In this document: positions 11,928 through 22,290 of the stretch, one piece after another
How the letters are laid out: each line of letters begins with the position of its first letter
Position numbering within the stretch: the first letter of the stretch is position 1
Assembly: GCA_948567375.1 (NCBI GenBank)
Contig: OX419756.1
Coordinates: 3,291,001-3,355,000 of the forward strand
Direction: 5' to 3'
Source: Lunularia cruciata
Taxonomy: Eukaryota > Streptophyta > Marchantiopsida > Lunulariales > Lunulariaceae
Length of the DNA: 64,000 nucleotides
Notes under the pieces: generated by a model
What the model saw: only the letters and a program-made list of their open reading frames with translations
What the model was told of the DNA's origin: nothing
The model's database searches: none
Translations under genes and position numbers: made by a program

Positions 11928-12332
11928 TTTAGGAGGTTACTTGGTATCTTCCAAGTATTGAGTAACATGCATGCCAAGTGGTGACTTCTAAGAGGAAGCT
12001 TCTTGGCTAGCTTAGCTTGCACCCCAAGTAAGTAGCTTCTAGAAGGAAGCTTCTTGGGAAGCTTCCAACTAACTTAGCTTGTACGCCAAATAAACAACTT
12101 TGAGAAGAAAACTTCTTGAAAAGCTTCCAGGTTAACATGACTTGCACTTTAAAAAAGTGGTTTTAGGGAACATCTTGAGAAGCTAGGGAACAAGGTTCTT
12201 GTATAATCCCTATAAATACCAAAGCCCAAGCTCATGCTAGGCATTCAGAGTTTCTCTCATTCAAGAGTCCCAATATGATTTTTCACTTTGATCTTCCATT
12301 CTCTTATTTCTCTCCTCAATTTTGGTCTTTCA
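11928..12332 (+). mobile_element. Ty3/gypsy LTR, copy 3 (3' LTR, 5'-truncated)
   Basis: The match to LTR copies 1 and 2 begins at tagaagtatttagg; the usual first 80 bases or so are missing. A TATA-like tataaatac lies at 12211-12219, and the end reads ggtctttcaca. Directly after it comes gypsy RT in the opposite orientation. Confidence 0.8.
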
Positions 12333-12334
12333 CA

Positions 12335-14040
12335 TTAGGACTTCTTGCATGTGATGCGTATGTTTTGCCTCTATCTTGCTAAATATATTAAAATATCATC
12401 CAAGAACACATGACATACCACTCCAACAGCTCATCCAACACCCAATGTTCTAATCCACTATTGGAGCATTAGTGAGCCCAAAAGATTGAACTCTCTTTTC
12501 AAAATGCCTATAACTTGTGCAAAATGTAACCTCTTTCTTATCCTCTCTATCAATAGAAATATACTAATAGCTGCTTTGAAGACATATTATGATCCATTCA
12601 AAGATCTAGCAAGCATCAGTTCAAGGCAAAGAATATGCATTTTTCATTATTTGTTTATTGATATCATGTTATTCAATAAAGAAGTGAAGTCCTCCATCCT
12701 TCTTTGGGACAAGTAGAATTGGTGCTTCCCAAGGAATGTACTATGTTATATGAAATCCTTCTCCAATAACTCCATAATTGTTGTCCAATGCTCTCCCAAC
12801 CCCTTTGGTGAAACCGATACATTGGCCTACTCACTAGAGTACTTCTTGAAGGGCATACCATGATAAGAAGGTAACCTGTTTGATAGATCTTTTGGAGACA
12901 CATCTACAAACTCCTCAACTATTTTATCAACCCTTTTTTTAAGGCTTTTAGTCCTCATTAGATTTTTCGTGCACAATTGGCTTGATCTACACCACAAAAA
13001 TAAGAATATCTTCCTCCAAAGCTTGATCTATGGTTACTTTATTGATAAACTTCTTATCTTGGGATTGACTATTCTTAGGTGTCTTACTCTAAGGTGCTAG
13101 AAATTCTAATTTTTTATTTTTACCTTGATGTTGTACTTCAATTTATCATTAGGTCCAATCAAATTGAACCTTATAACGTTCAAGCCAAGGCAAATCTAGA
13201 ATGATATCAAAATATAGAGATGCTAGTGTAAACCTCATACACTCCAAATACTCTTTCCCAATCTTGAATATAACAAGATATGAGATACAAATGCAAAATC
13301 ATTTCTACCATACACCATCATTAATTTACTTTCAATTATTGGTTTGATAAGAATATATAATTCCTTTGTTAATTGCATGGACATGCAATTAACAAAAGGG
13401 TTCCCATGTTGAGATTGGTACTCTTGAATTCTTCCCATGTTAAGATTGGCATAACAAACTAGCGTTTAGCTTGTTGCACTTGGAATTGCAACCATACTTT
13501 TTCCATTACATCCAATTGGCTTGAAACCAAGAGAATATATCTCCATTCATCATGTAGATTTATAGTTTGTAAATAATGTTCATAGTCAACATAAAATTCT
13601 CCATTATACTTGAGAGATTCTTGCTTTCAAATTCATTGAGATTCAGAAATTGGATTTGCTTTTCTCTTTCTCAAAATGGTACTCTCTCTACATGCTCTTG
13701 TCATTGATGGCCTCTTTCTTCCAACAATCAAGTAAGGTGTTCAGTTTATTGCTACATAGCAATCATAACTTTATGTATTTACCGTCATGATTATTACTCT
13801 ATCAAACTATCTATAATTATCTAAGTTAGCATGTAGATGCAACACATTCATGTTCTTTGTAAGTTACAATCAAAAGTATCAAGGTATCATTGGACAAGGT
13901 AATCACATTCAAAAAATTCTACCCAAAGTGTGAGATGATGAATTACAAAAAATGATGTTTGTGTAATAAATAGATAAAAAAACACAATGGTTTGGGAGAA
14001 ATAGATTTGGTGATCCATAAATTCCATCTATCTCATTTTT
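12335..14040 (-). pseudogene. Second Ty3/gypsy element, minus strand, gag to RT
   Basis: Reading leftward from the inverted LTR at 14054-14564, the minus strand gives a leader, gag remains and a protease-region segment at 13.44-13.23 kb (GNPFVNCMSMQLTKELYILI; the next element has RNCIAM and ELSI). RT follows, down to about 12.4 kb, where the catalytic box reads VLGWYF in broken frames. The element stops abruptly at 12335 against LTR copy 3, so its RNase H, integrase and 3' LTR are missing here. It is the same family as the 6.3-12.3 kb element. Confidence 0.75.
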
Positions 14041-14053
14041 GCTCTTATATTAA

Positions 14054-14564
14054 TATAAAAGACCAAGGAGAGAGATAGGAAAATAGAAGAGTAGAGTGAA
14101 AGATCACATTGGGACTCGTGAATAAAGAAAACTATGAATATCTAGCATGAGCTTTAACCTTTGGTATTTATAGAGAACATACAAAGCTCTTTAGAAGCAA
14201 CGCAAGAAGATTCCTAAAAGATACTTTCTTAGAGTGCAAGTTTAGCTAATCGTGAAACTTCTTGACAAGCTTCCTTCTAGAAACCATTTACTTGGCATGC
14301 AAACTAAACTAGGTGTAAAGTTTCACAAGAAACTTTATTTTTAAAGCCACCTACTTGGCATGCAAGCTAAGCTAGTCAGGAAGTTTCCCAACAGGTTTTT
14401 TCTTAGAAATCACCACTTGGCATACATGTTAGTTGATATTTGGAAGGCACCATGAAACTTCTTTGATGCTTTTAGAATATTTTTATAATTCCTAGCTAAT
14501 TTAAACTAATTGCTATGTTATTATTCTCAACTAACTCATATGTAATCTCCATATTGTTATAACA
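14054..14564 (-). mobile_element. Ty3/gypsy LTR, copy 4 (inverted)
   Basis: This is the reverse complement of the family LTR: on the minus strand it starts tgttataacaatatgg and ends ggtcttttata. The TATA-like box appears as gtatttata at 14164-14172. A very degenerate primer-binding site (ttaatataagagc on the minus strand) lies at 14041-14053, so this is the 5' LTR of the minus-strand element. Confidence 0.8.
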
Positions 14565-14644
14565 CCCATCCAAGAGTACAAGAAGGAAATCAAGCATAGT
14601 GCCCAATGAAACACCCAAGAGATGTTACAAAGTAACAAGAGCAG

Positions 14645-14775
14645 AGTTATTTGATACTTGGAAGGTACCAAGAAGCTTCCTAGATATTCCTAGAATATTC
14701 TTATAATTCTTGGTTAATTTGAGCTATTTTCTATTTTGTTAATCTAAATTACTCTTATGTAAACTCCATTTGAGA
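14645..14775 (-). mobile_element. Partial gypsy LTR (inverted)
   Basis: gatacttggaaggtaccaag through ctcttatgtaaactcc repeats, inverted, the first part of the LTR family. It lies 80 bases beyond LTR copy 4 in the same orientation and is probably a broken second insertion or duplication. Confidence 0.65.
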
Positions 14776-14779
14776 CATT

Positions 14780-15060
14780 TGGAGGTATCATTATCACTCT
14801 CATATTTTACCATATATTTTAAGCAATGTGTTCCATTGCAGTGTAGAGAGCATTGGTTGGTGCAATCCATAGCAAATCAATTACACTAGGTGAAGCTTCT
14901 TTAGATGGTCCAGTTGTTTGTAGACCATAAGACTTGCATATCTTAGGTCATGCAGTGCATGTTCTTCCTAAGGCTTAGCCCCATTTTACCCAGTTGTCTT
15001 TTCCTTGGATGGTCTTGATGGGGCCTTCCTATCTTTCTTGCTTTCACACAGGGTCATGTT
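14780..15060 (+). repeat. Dispersed repeat family R, copy 1
   Basis: The segment contains agagcattggttggtgcaat, a block ending in gcttagccccattttaccc, and ggatggtcttgatggggcct. The same string of blocks recurs at 25.1, 35.9, 36.5, 43.6, 52.6 and 53.2 kb and, inverted, at 19.3 kb. The family carries a protein-like segment (AIHRRAI...CRPYNLH) ending in a stop, then a conserved non-coding tail. Class unknown; see the 43.6-kb copy for evidence of mobility. Confidence 0.65.
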
Positions 15061-16490
15061 TTCTCACATCTATCACATGTATAATTTAGACTAGGCTTCC
15101 AGAATCAAACTCTATGCAAACCTACATAGCAATAGTGTCCAGCTGCCCGCCCACCATTTCCTTATCATCAAAGATTCATGTTCAACTTAGTTAGAGCTTC
15201 AGCACCATCGTATTCTCTTCTTGCAATTGGGTATTCAATCCTTGGTATTTGTCTTCAAAAGTGGCCCCATCAAAGATTCCTTTCCAATGTATTCTCTTCT
15301 TCCAACTGAATCTCCCGTCCTCGTCCTTGGCATTTGTCTTCCAAAGTGGCCTTGTATTGATGGCTCAATCCTGCCCATCAATCATGAAAAATGCAAACTA
15401 TCCGTGCTCTCGAAAAAGGGAAGGCATGAAATTTATGGATAGTCATCCAAATTTCGTCAAAAGAGGACTATTGATTCTTGAACAATCTTTTCTGTTACAT
15501 GTAACAATCAATTCAAGGATTTATCTTATTCCGGGCAATATAACTTATTGGTGAAATTTTGGTTCATTGGCCAGTCTGTTTGCTTCGCCAAATACTTACT
15601 GGTGTTTTCTTAGCTATGCATTATACATATTATGTGGATTTAACTTTCTTAAGCGTAGAACACATCATAAGAGATGTGTAAGGAGGTTGGATACTCCGGA
15701 TATGCATCCTACTGGAGTCAATGGCTTTTAATTGTAGTTGATCTTCATTCATTTCGTGCAATTTTGAACAAATTAACAAGGAGGACAAGGACCGACTTAG
15801 ACGCTCCCGGGCTTGAGCGAATGTGTAAAGGCTGAAAATCTCGTACACGTCGTGATGCAAAAGTTTCTTGTTTTTCTTCCTAGTCCTTTTATTCATTTAT
15901 CAATCAAATTTGTGAGTATTGTTATAATACTATTTGGGGAGCCTCTATGACATATCCTTCCTAGACATACATTCGATACTCCAGGAATAGATTGAGTATT
16001 ATAAATATGAATATATATAAAAATATTTCTTAAAAGAGAATATAATCTGTAATATGTGAAATATATGGGAAAAAACATGTTTATGTTGTCCTGCATAATA
16101 GTTAAAACATACGTATATAGAAATACTTCGTATTCATATTCTAACAATAAACCGATGTATAGTAACATATGTTATATTCATCTATCTAGTATCTTCAGGA
16201 ATATATAATTCGTTTTTGTTTTTTTGTCATTTGGTATCCGTTCTGTTCTTCTGGTTGTGCAAGATCAATTTTCAGTAATTAGGATCTGAAGAATCTTTCC
16301 ACTCTCCAAGATACTTACCAGAACATGAGTAATGTGCTTTTAATGATGCAGTATTTGGAAATGGATGATGAATGTGGGAAGATGACATAAACAACTTTCA
16401 TTTCAACCGAAGAAACCATATTTGTAACTCAATAATCTCAATGATGCTTTTATTCTAATGTATCTAAAAATTATGTATTAATCATATCAT
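15061..16490. other. No recognisable gene
   Basis: ORFs of 70-100 codons occur here but match nothing I recognise. A degenerate tandem duplication at about 15211-15345 repeats tattctcttctt and atttgtcttc.aaagtggcc. From 15.9 to 16.5 kb the DNA is AT-rich and could be an intron or the 5' flank of the dioxygenase remains that follow. Confidence 0.4.
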
Positions 16491-16494
16491 TATT

Positions 16495-17195
16495 ATATTT
16501 TCACTACGGTTACTTGGTGTGCTGCCGCGCTATGCGAGGAGTGATGCACTGATTCAATGGTTTCATCTCCCCAACTCATTTTGTTTCCATTACTGGACTG
16601 CGTGGGAGGAGAATGACGAAATCGTCTTGACAGGATCCATTCTGGTGCCTGCTGATGAGTTTTTCACCACTCAAAGACTCAATCTGAGGTACAAATTAAC
16701 TGAGATTCGACTCAATAGAGCCACTGGTGTCGCCTCGAAGCGTATTTTGGTTCCGCATTTGAACCTCGAGTCAGGCCAGATCAATCAGAAGTATTACGGA
16801 CGGAAGTGCAGGTACATATACCTTGCCATCATGGAGCCTCTTCCGACGTGGGTCAAGGTTTCAGGAGTGGCTAAAATCGACCTTCAAGCTACCGATGCAG
16901 GGTCATCTTCAGCTGCTGCTAGTTCAGAAACTGTTGTGTGTATCAGACATTTTGCAGATGAGGACTGCTTGGGAAGTGAACCATTTTTCGTCCCGCGAAC
17001 TTCTGACCACATGCTGCTGAAGATGACGGATACCTAGTGACTTACCTCCATCATCAAGCTACCGCCCTCTCTGAGCTCGTGGTCATGGATGCTTAGTCTC
17101 CCACTCTCGACACCATTGCAATTGTCAAGCTCCCAGGAAGAGTACCTTACGGTGTTCATGGAATATTTGTCAGTGAAGAACAACTATCAACGCAG
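16495..17195 (+). pseudogene. Carotenoid cleavage dioxygenase (CCD/NCED-type) 3' fragment
   Basis: The translation begins GVLPRYA, IQWFHLPNSFCFH and AWEENDEIVLTGS. It continues as LTEIRLNRATG, LNLESGQINQKYYGRKCRYI, YLAIMEP and VSGVAKIDL, the C-terminal half of the carotenoid oxygenase family (RPE65-like beta-propeller). The frame shifts near 17015: the real continuation, DGYLVTYLHHQATALSELVV, lies one frame away. An in-frame stop at about 17093 follows MDA, before TLDTIAIVKLPGRVPYGVHG and a natural stop near 17195. In plants these iron-dependent enzymes cleave carotenoids to abscisic-acid precursors or apocarotenoids in plastids. Upstream exons with the first iron-binding histidines are not visible. 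A pseudogene or gene fragment; family call firm, clade uncertain. Confidence 0.85.
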
Positions 17196-19130
17196 CTCCA
17201 ATAGCTCCAATCTCTGTCAGGATAGGCTGGTCCTGAATTCTATTCCTTTTGCGGTTGCCAAAAGTAGGATCGTGGACCTGTTGGATGCATTTCTTCTGTA
17301 TCCGTTGTGTCCAGACTGCGTGGTTGTGTCCAACATATCAAGGAAAGTATGACTTTGAGGAAGCTTTTTGCAGTGTGTACTTAAAATTTAGTTACAATCT
17401 CTCAGATACCTTGATAACCATAAAGGTACGTTCTCAAGTCTCAGTCCAGTTCACTTCCTCCCACTGCGGCTGAACAATTTCGTGTGTATGCCAAACACGA
17501 GATTGGACATCAAAATGCTATATCAGAAGCACATGGAAAAAAGTAGGCTGATTGTAATCAGCCTGCAGTGCGGTTGTTTGGACTGTTATGGGAACTGGGT
17601 CAGCGTGTGGGTCATAGTAGGACTGAAAGAAGTCCCAGGTTTTAGAAGATGTATATATTACTGAAATTATATGGCTCAATCCTTATGTTTCGAATCAGGT
17701 TCAAGCTCCATAAACTGCGAGGCAATGAATTTCTTTTACTCTTCAACTCACATGCTGTCCTGCGATCAGCCTGCAGAGCGTTTGTGTGGACTGTTACTGG
17801 AAGAATTAGGCAAGTGGGACTATGAGTGCTTCGGAGATATCGATTCGGCTCTGACAGACAAGTGGGACTCCTGATGCTTTGGAGTATCAATTCGGCTCTC
17901 ACGACAAGTAGGACTTCTAGTGATTTGGACATATTGAATCCGTCTTCTCGGTCTGTCGTGGATCGCTCTGGTAAATCCTGCGACTCCTTGAGTCCTTCGA
18001 ATATCTTAAACGCCCCCAGGGTAACTTTGATCACGTCTATTCTAATCTATTCGTCATTAAGATTTCTTCAGTTAGCAGTTACAGCATGAAATGTCTGCAC
18101 CATTTCCATCAAATATGGTGCCCTTAACACTAGCACCGTGATTTGCACGTAACTGGGTGAACAACTCATAGTCGTGAATGACTTTGGTATTCGAGCTTCG
18201 TTTGCTTTTGACGGGAAGGAGGAACCGTATTTATGTTCAAGACTGCAGAGCTATGGCAGATTTTCAATAATCAATGTGGAGGATCAAAATAACCACACTG
18301 CTTTGATTCAGTTCTTCAGAGATTGTGCGAAACGAGCAGCCACTGAAGTGAGTATTTGATAAGAAACGTAAATTGAGTTATGTATGAACGATTCCAAATC
18401 TGCGAGTTCAAAGCCAGGAGGATTCATCCCGTCTGGCAATGCCGCAAGTATTGATCACTGCTTACGCAATCTTTGTGGAGCATTGAGCTTCCAAAACCGT
18501 TTGGCTATGACATGTCTTAATTGCAGGACCAGGTTTGAATCTAATGCGCAAGACCTAGAGAACCTCGAGAACGGATTCCTGAGAAGCTCACCGGGCGGGG
18601 GTCGCCTGCGTCACAAGAGGATATCGATGCACAATCTTTTAGAAGCAACGCCATCGTATAAAGTGTACGTCAGCGTCATCGTATAAAGTACCACATGGGT
18701 ACACATATAATTGCCTAGTCTGGTCAAAGACCATTACTGTGTAGTTCGGAAGGACCTCTCATTTCTATCCAACCAGTTTATTGTAGAGACGTGGCAAATT
18801 GTGGATTGAATTTCTTTCTGCATGCTGTCTATTTGACACTCGACTGATACAAGAATGAAGCCTTGCACGCGAGTACCGCGGGGACTCACGTGGTTTGCAG
18901 ACATGCTTGGTCTTGCGCTAGCTGAAACATTCGTCGTATGCACTGTAGAGGCGTATGTCGGTTGTCATAAGTGGGTGAGCTTCAAATGTTTACGGATGAC
19001 GATAAGAGCAGGGGAGTGGTCACCTGGATCCAGATGTCACGCAAATCTACAGTGCTAGAAAGGAGGGGTAGTTTGTGTCAATGCAAGCGTACCATGTATG
19101 TGTTTGGCGTCAACGAACTAGAAGTAGATA
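17196..19130. other. No recognisable gene
   Basis: Only unassigned ORFs of 60-130 codons occur. Local duplications exist: a roughly 47-bp tandem pair at about 17838-17931 (attcggctct...acaagt.ggact) and two related segments around atcagcctgcag at 17558 and 17769. Base composition is less AT-rich than to the left, so decayed host coding DNA is possible. I could not identify it. Confidence 0.4.
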
Positions 19131-19265
19131 CTCGTTACTGAAACTGGGTAATACAATATGAAACCAGTGCTTGTGCTGTGCTGTGTCCTGTCTCCTGTGT
19201 ATTTAACGGTCTCCTCGGAGTGCTCAAGATGAGGAATTGGAACTCGACCAAATTCAATTTGCTAG

Positions 19266-19362
19266 AGAACGAAGGCGACCGCGTAGAGAACACGAAGGAT
19301 GGGAAAACCCCATCAAGCCGTACAAGGGAGAGACGAAAAAGGTAAAATAGGGCTAGTCCCCA
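19266..19362 (-). repeat. Dispersed repeat family R, tail only (inverted)
   Basis: On the minus strand this reads ggggactagccctattttac, then gtctctcccttgtacggctt, gatggggttttcccatcctt and ctacgcggtcgccttcgttc. That is the conserved 3' tail of family R, without its coding-like part. Confidence 0.75.
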
Positions 19363-19439
19363 ATTTGCTAAAGAACTGCACAATGAGATTCGAACTGAGA
19401 GCTTCTTGAGTAGCGAACAAACTGCAGAGTAAACTGACC

Positions 19440-20053
19440 GCCTTCAGATGCTTAAATTGTTACCAATTTGTGCGAACAAGTCGCCCGAAGGATTCCGGCA
19501 ATGACTGCAGTTTCTCAGGACCAGGTAAGTCTAACTATACCAAAGTTGGTTGAGTTTCCAAAACTGTTAAAATTGGCCTGCAACTCTGAACAGTTGATCG
19601 TTGCTAGTTCCTCTAGTCGAATGATTCCGGCAATAATTGAGTTGTCGAGCAACCCAGATAAGTCTGGCTGTTCCAAGTTAGCTATAAGTATCCAAAACCG
19701 CTGGGAAGGGCCTCCAACTCTCAACAGTCGTAGATTTTCAATTCCTTCAGGTGACGAAATCGCCCGAATGATTCCGGTAAGGACTGCAGTTTCCCGCAAC
19801 AAGACAAGTCTAGCTGTTCCAAGTTGGCTAAGTCTGCAAAACTGCTGGGAAAGCTGGGAAAGCCAGCAACTCGGGCAGAAAATCCAACTGAGCATCGGAG
19901 AGGCCGCTCTGCAAACCTTTTGCGCGACTCATGGAAGCAGGTCTCTGGGAATACCAAGCAGCGAAGTAGTCGTTTAAGACGTGATATAATGCTAGATGCT
20001 ATTCGCATTTGCCACGGTTTCTCTTTGTCACCGCAATCTTCATTGTACTCCAT
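19440..20053 (-). pseudogene. Leucine-rich-repeat part of an NLR pseudogene
   Basis: The minus strand gives LANLEQLDLSCCGKLQSLPE, then SFGRFRHLKELKIYDC, the LRR pattern of plant NLR receptors. Further decayed units follow, each with LPESFG at about 19.78, 19.63 and 19.50 kb, across several frames. It lies downstream, in the same orientation, of the NB-ARC fragment at 21.5-22.3 kb, and probably belonged to the same gene. LRRs of such proteins sense pathogen effectors or hold the receptor inactive. Frames are broken, so no product is expected. Confidence 0.7.
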
Positions 20054-20210
20054 GTATCCACTATTATTTGGGGGAAAATCACATCCTCCAATCGTTCATC
20101 TCGCCTTAAGAAATGAAATAAAAAACTAAAATTATCATAAAACAAATGTGACCTAAAGTTGTCATAGTTGAAGCCCACCCATCCATCCATCGTGCTGTGT
20201 ATAAAACAAC

Positions 20211-20278
20211 TCCAGGTCTCCATGCCTAACTATCAAGTAATCATTCCAGGTCTTCATGCCTAACTATCAAGTAATCAT
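20211..20278. repeat. 34-bp tandem duplication
   Basis: tccaggtctccatgcctaac and its continuation to atcat occur at 20211-20244 and again, with one change, at 20245-20278. Confidence 0.85.
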
Positions 20279-20394
20279 ACAAGACGAACCCTATTTTAGA
20301 ACCACCGCTTCAAGGTTTCTCCTTGTTGGAGGAGAATGGATGTATGACTCCCTAAAAGCTACAACGGCTACAAGTTTCTGATGATGTTCATGCT

Positions 20395-20665
20395 CAACTG
20401 TGTTTCGGACTCCCTTCCAGTTTAGATTTACAAACGAATTCAGATTTAGAAGACATACCTGATAAATAGATCTAATTCAGTTGGAAAAATTGAATTGGTT
20501 AAGGAAAAGGAAAAGGAAAAATTTGTAAAGGAAACAACTGTGTTTTGGATTCCCTTCCAGTTTACATTTACAAATGAATTCAGATTTAGAAAAATATCTA
20601 ATTCAGTTTGGAAAGATTAATTGGTTAAGGAAAATGAAAAGGAAAAGTTTGTAAAGGAGGGAATA
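20395..20665. repeat. 140-bp tandem duplication
   Basis: caactgtgttt starts at 20395 and again at 20535. Both units contain cccttccagttta, gaattcagatttagaa and a ggaaaaggaaaag-type run. They lie between the LRR remains and the copia LTR, in DNA otherwise without genes. Confidence 0.8.
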
Positions 20666-20760
20666 CCTTGTAGCTACCATCCAGTGGATTGTGCTCAATA
20701 ATTCTATCTTTCTCTCATGCAACTCCTGCCCAAAGTTTGAAGATTCTTGTCCATTCGAGG

Positions 20761-21122
20761 TGTTAGCAATTATTGTCCCGATATGTCCACACAATAAAAC
20801 ACACCCATTATTAACATCATATGTATATAATATTAGGATATTCGTGATTCACTTCCTATCCCCGAAGCTACATCCAAGGCAACCAGTCTCACTGTCTGAT
20901 TTATTAAAGCACCTAGATATATACCATCCGTAATGGCCACTCATCAGTTTGATTTTATGGGAACTTCCCGAATACTTTAGACTAAGTGAGTCTTGTCAAT
21001 TTCATCCTCATGCATACTCTGGTTGAGTCTAAGTGGATCTCGATTGAAAGCCCTGTCCTGCTATTGGCTGTCTCAGCCGTCTACACTCAATCAATGGTTG
21101 CATAACAAACCAATACTCAACA
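20761..21122 (-). mobile_element. Ty1/copia LTR (3' LTR), 362 bp
   Basis: On the minus strand the LTR starts TGTTGAGTATTGG and ends GCTAACA, giving TGTT...AACA inverted ends. The polypurine tract ccaaggtggaga lies just before it on the minus strand, the usual position for a copia element. It shares this layout with the copia LTR at 30532-30890. Confidence 0.8.
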
Positions 21123-21413
21123 ATCTCCACCTTGGCGTGTAATCCATAGTAAAAAACTTCTAAGAATATTCAGTTGAGTAGGTTCTTACATAACTTGAAC
21201 TTCTCGACAAGAACAGTTTTAGTTGGTTAACGTATCAACCACGTTCAGTGTGCCTATCTTCTAGAAATTGGTTTCTGCACTTGTCACGGCTTCCCTCATA
21301 AAATAAAATGGTGTTTTACGTCTATGTGATTTGTTCGAGAACGGTACACCTGATTTTTAGCCAAGTGAATAGCGCTCTGGCTATCGCAGTAGAGTTTGCC
21401 CCTGATGCGTGCA
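21123..21413 (-). pseudogene. Ty1/copia RNase H C-terminal fragment
   Basis: The minus strand reads KLYCDSQSAIHLAKNQ, then VYRSRTNHIDVKHHFI, the C-terminal RNase H signature of copia elements. Stop codons follow before the polypurine tract. Only this last part of pol is present. To the right the sequence turns into NLR coding DNA, so the copia element is truncated. Confidence 0.8.
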
Positions 21414-21485
21414 TAGATGACCACGCCATCATCACCTCTTCAGAGCTAAACCAACCGTCCAAGGACGTATCGTGAGGCATGCCAA

Positions 21486-22290
21486 AATATTCTACTCACC
21501 AGGTCTTATAAATATGGTCGCCGCATCAAGAAACATTTCCAACTCCTCTGTTCCAAGATTGTCGATACTCACCCTTAGCTTACGCACTTCCTCCTCCAGA
21601 TCATCCAACCTTCTTGAGTCTACTGCTTGTAAAGCTTTGCAAATTTCTTCCCACGTCCGTTTGTCAGTTTTCCGTCTCAGCAACCTTCCTATCACCTCTA
21701 TGGTCAGTGGCAACCCATCACATCTTTTCACAGTTTCAGCTACTATCTTCTCCAACTCCCTTGGAGGTTCATTCTTGCTTGGAAACCCGTGCGTAATGAA
21801 CAATTGTCTTGCATTTGCATGTTCACTCCCCAAAACTGGAAGTGGACAGACATATATCTTGTCACCCAATGGATCAAAATGCCCTTCATCTCGGCTTGTG
21901 ACTACGAAACAACTTCCCCCATCATCATTCTTTGTAGCTATTTCATCCAATAACATCTTCACTTTTCTTCTTTCTTCTTTGGAGTTTCTTCTTTGTCATC
22001 TCATTCCACCTGCTTCCCTTGTAATCACCTCCAGGATGGGGACTTATGTGTTTCCAGACTTCTTCCTTCACCTTTCTCATGTCCCCTGAAATCTCCTTCA
22101 CTTTGTCTACGAACAAGCGTATTCAAACCGGGCATTGATCTCATTGTAGAGCAACATTGCAGGGGGGTCTTTCAATCCTCACTTCCCAGAAAACCCAACA
22201 AACGAAAGCCCCTGCTCAATTTCCGCAGTAACGGTTTCCAGACACGACTCTCTACCCACTGGGTTCATTGAAACTGATTTCCTCCGCCTT
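21486..22290 (-). pseudogene. NB-ARC domain of an NLR immune-receptor pseudogene
   Basis: The minus strand encodes, in order, ESCLETVTAEIEQGLSFVGF, MLLYNEINARFEYAC, FVDKVKEISGDMRKVKEEVW, LLDEIATKNDDGGSCFVVTS (kinase-3a/RNBS-B), RQLFITHGF (RNBS-C), CDGLPLTIEVIGRLL (GLPL) and LGTEELEMFLDAATIF (RNBS-D). The P-loop that should precede MLLYNEI is destroyed by a stop and an altered stretch at about 22160-22185, and a frameshift lies near 21965. The ORF end reads AG-like sequence followed by gtgagt at about 21486, a good 5' splice site, so an intron probably separates it from the LRR part. NLRs detect pathogens and trigger defence; this one cannot bind nucleotide as it stands. Confidence 0.8.

Larger units (their letters stand above)
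6278..12332 (+). mobile_element. Degenerate Ty3/gypsy retrotransposon
   Basis: The parts are in canonical order: LTR at 6278-6709, primer-binding site, gag, protease, reverse transcriptase, RNase H, integrase, and a second LTR at 11928-12332. The right LTR lacks the first tens of bases of the left one, and the region before it (11.27-11.93 kb) is not recognisable coding DNA. The LTRs differ at many positions, so the insertion is old. All reading frames are broken. The order RT-RNase H-integrase identifies Ty3/gypsy rather than copia. Confidence 0.85.

Noticed and set aside
15630-16168. Minus-strand ORFs of 88 and 91 codons
   Set aside because: No domain, no homologous copy in the window and AT-rich composition; nothing supports them as genes.
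19468-20129. Plus-strand ORFs of 169 and 101 codons
   Set aside because: They lie antisense to the LRR remains of the NLR pseudogene, where the minus strand gives recognisable protein motifs.
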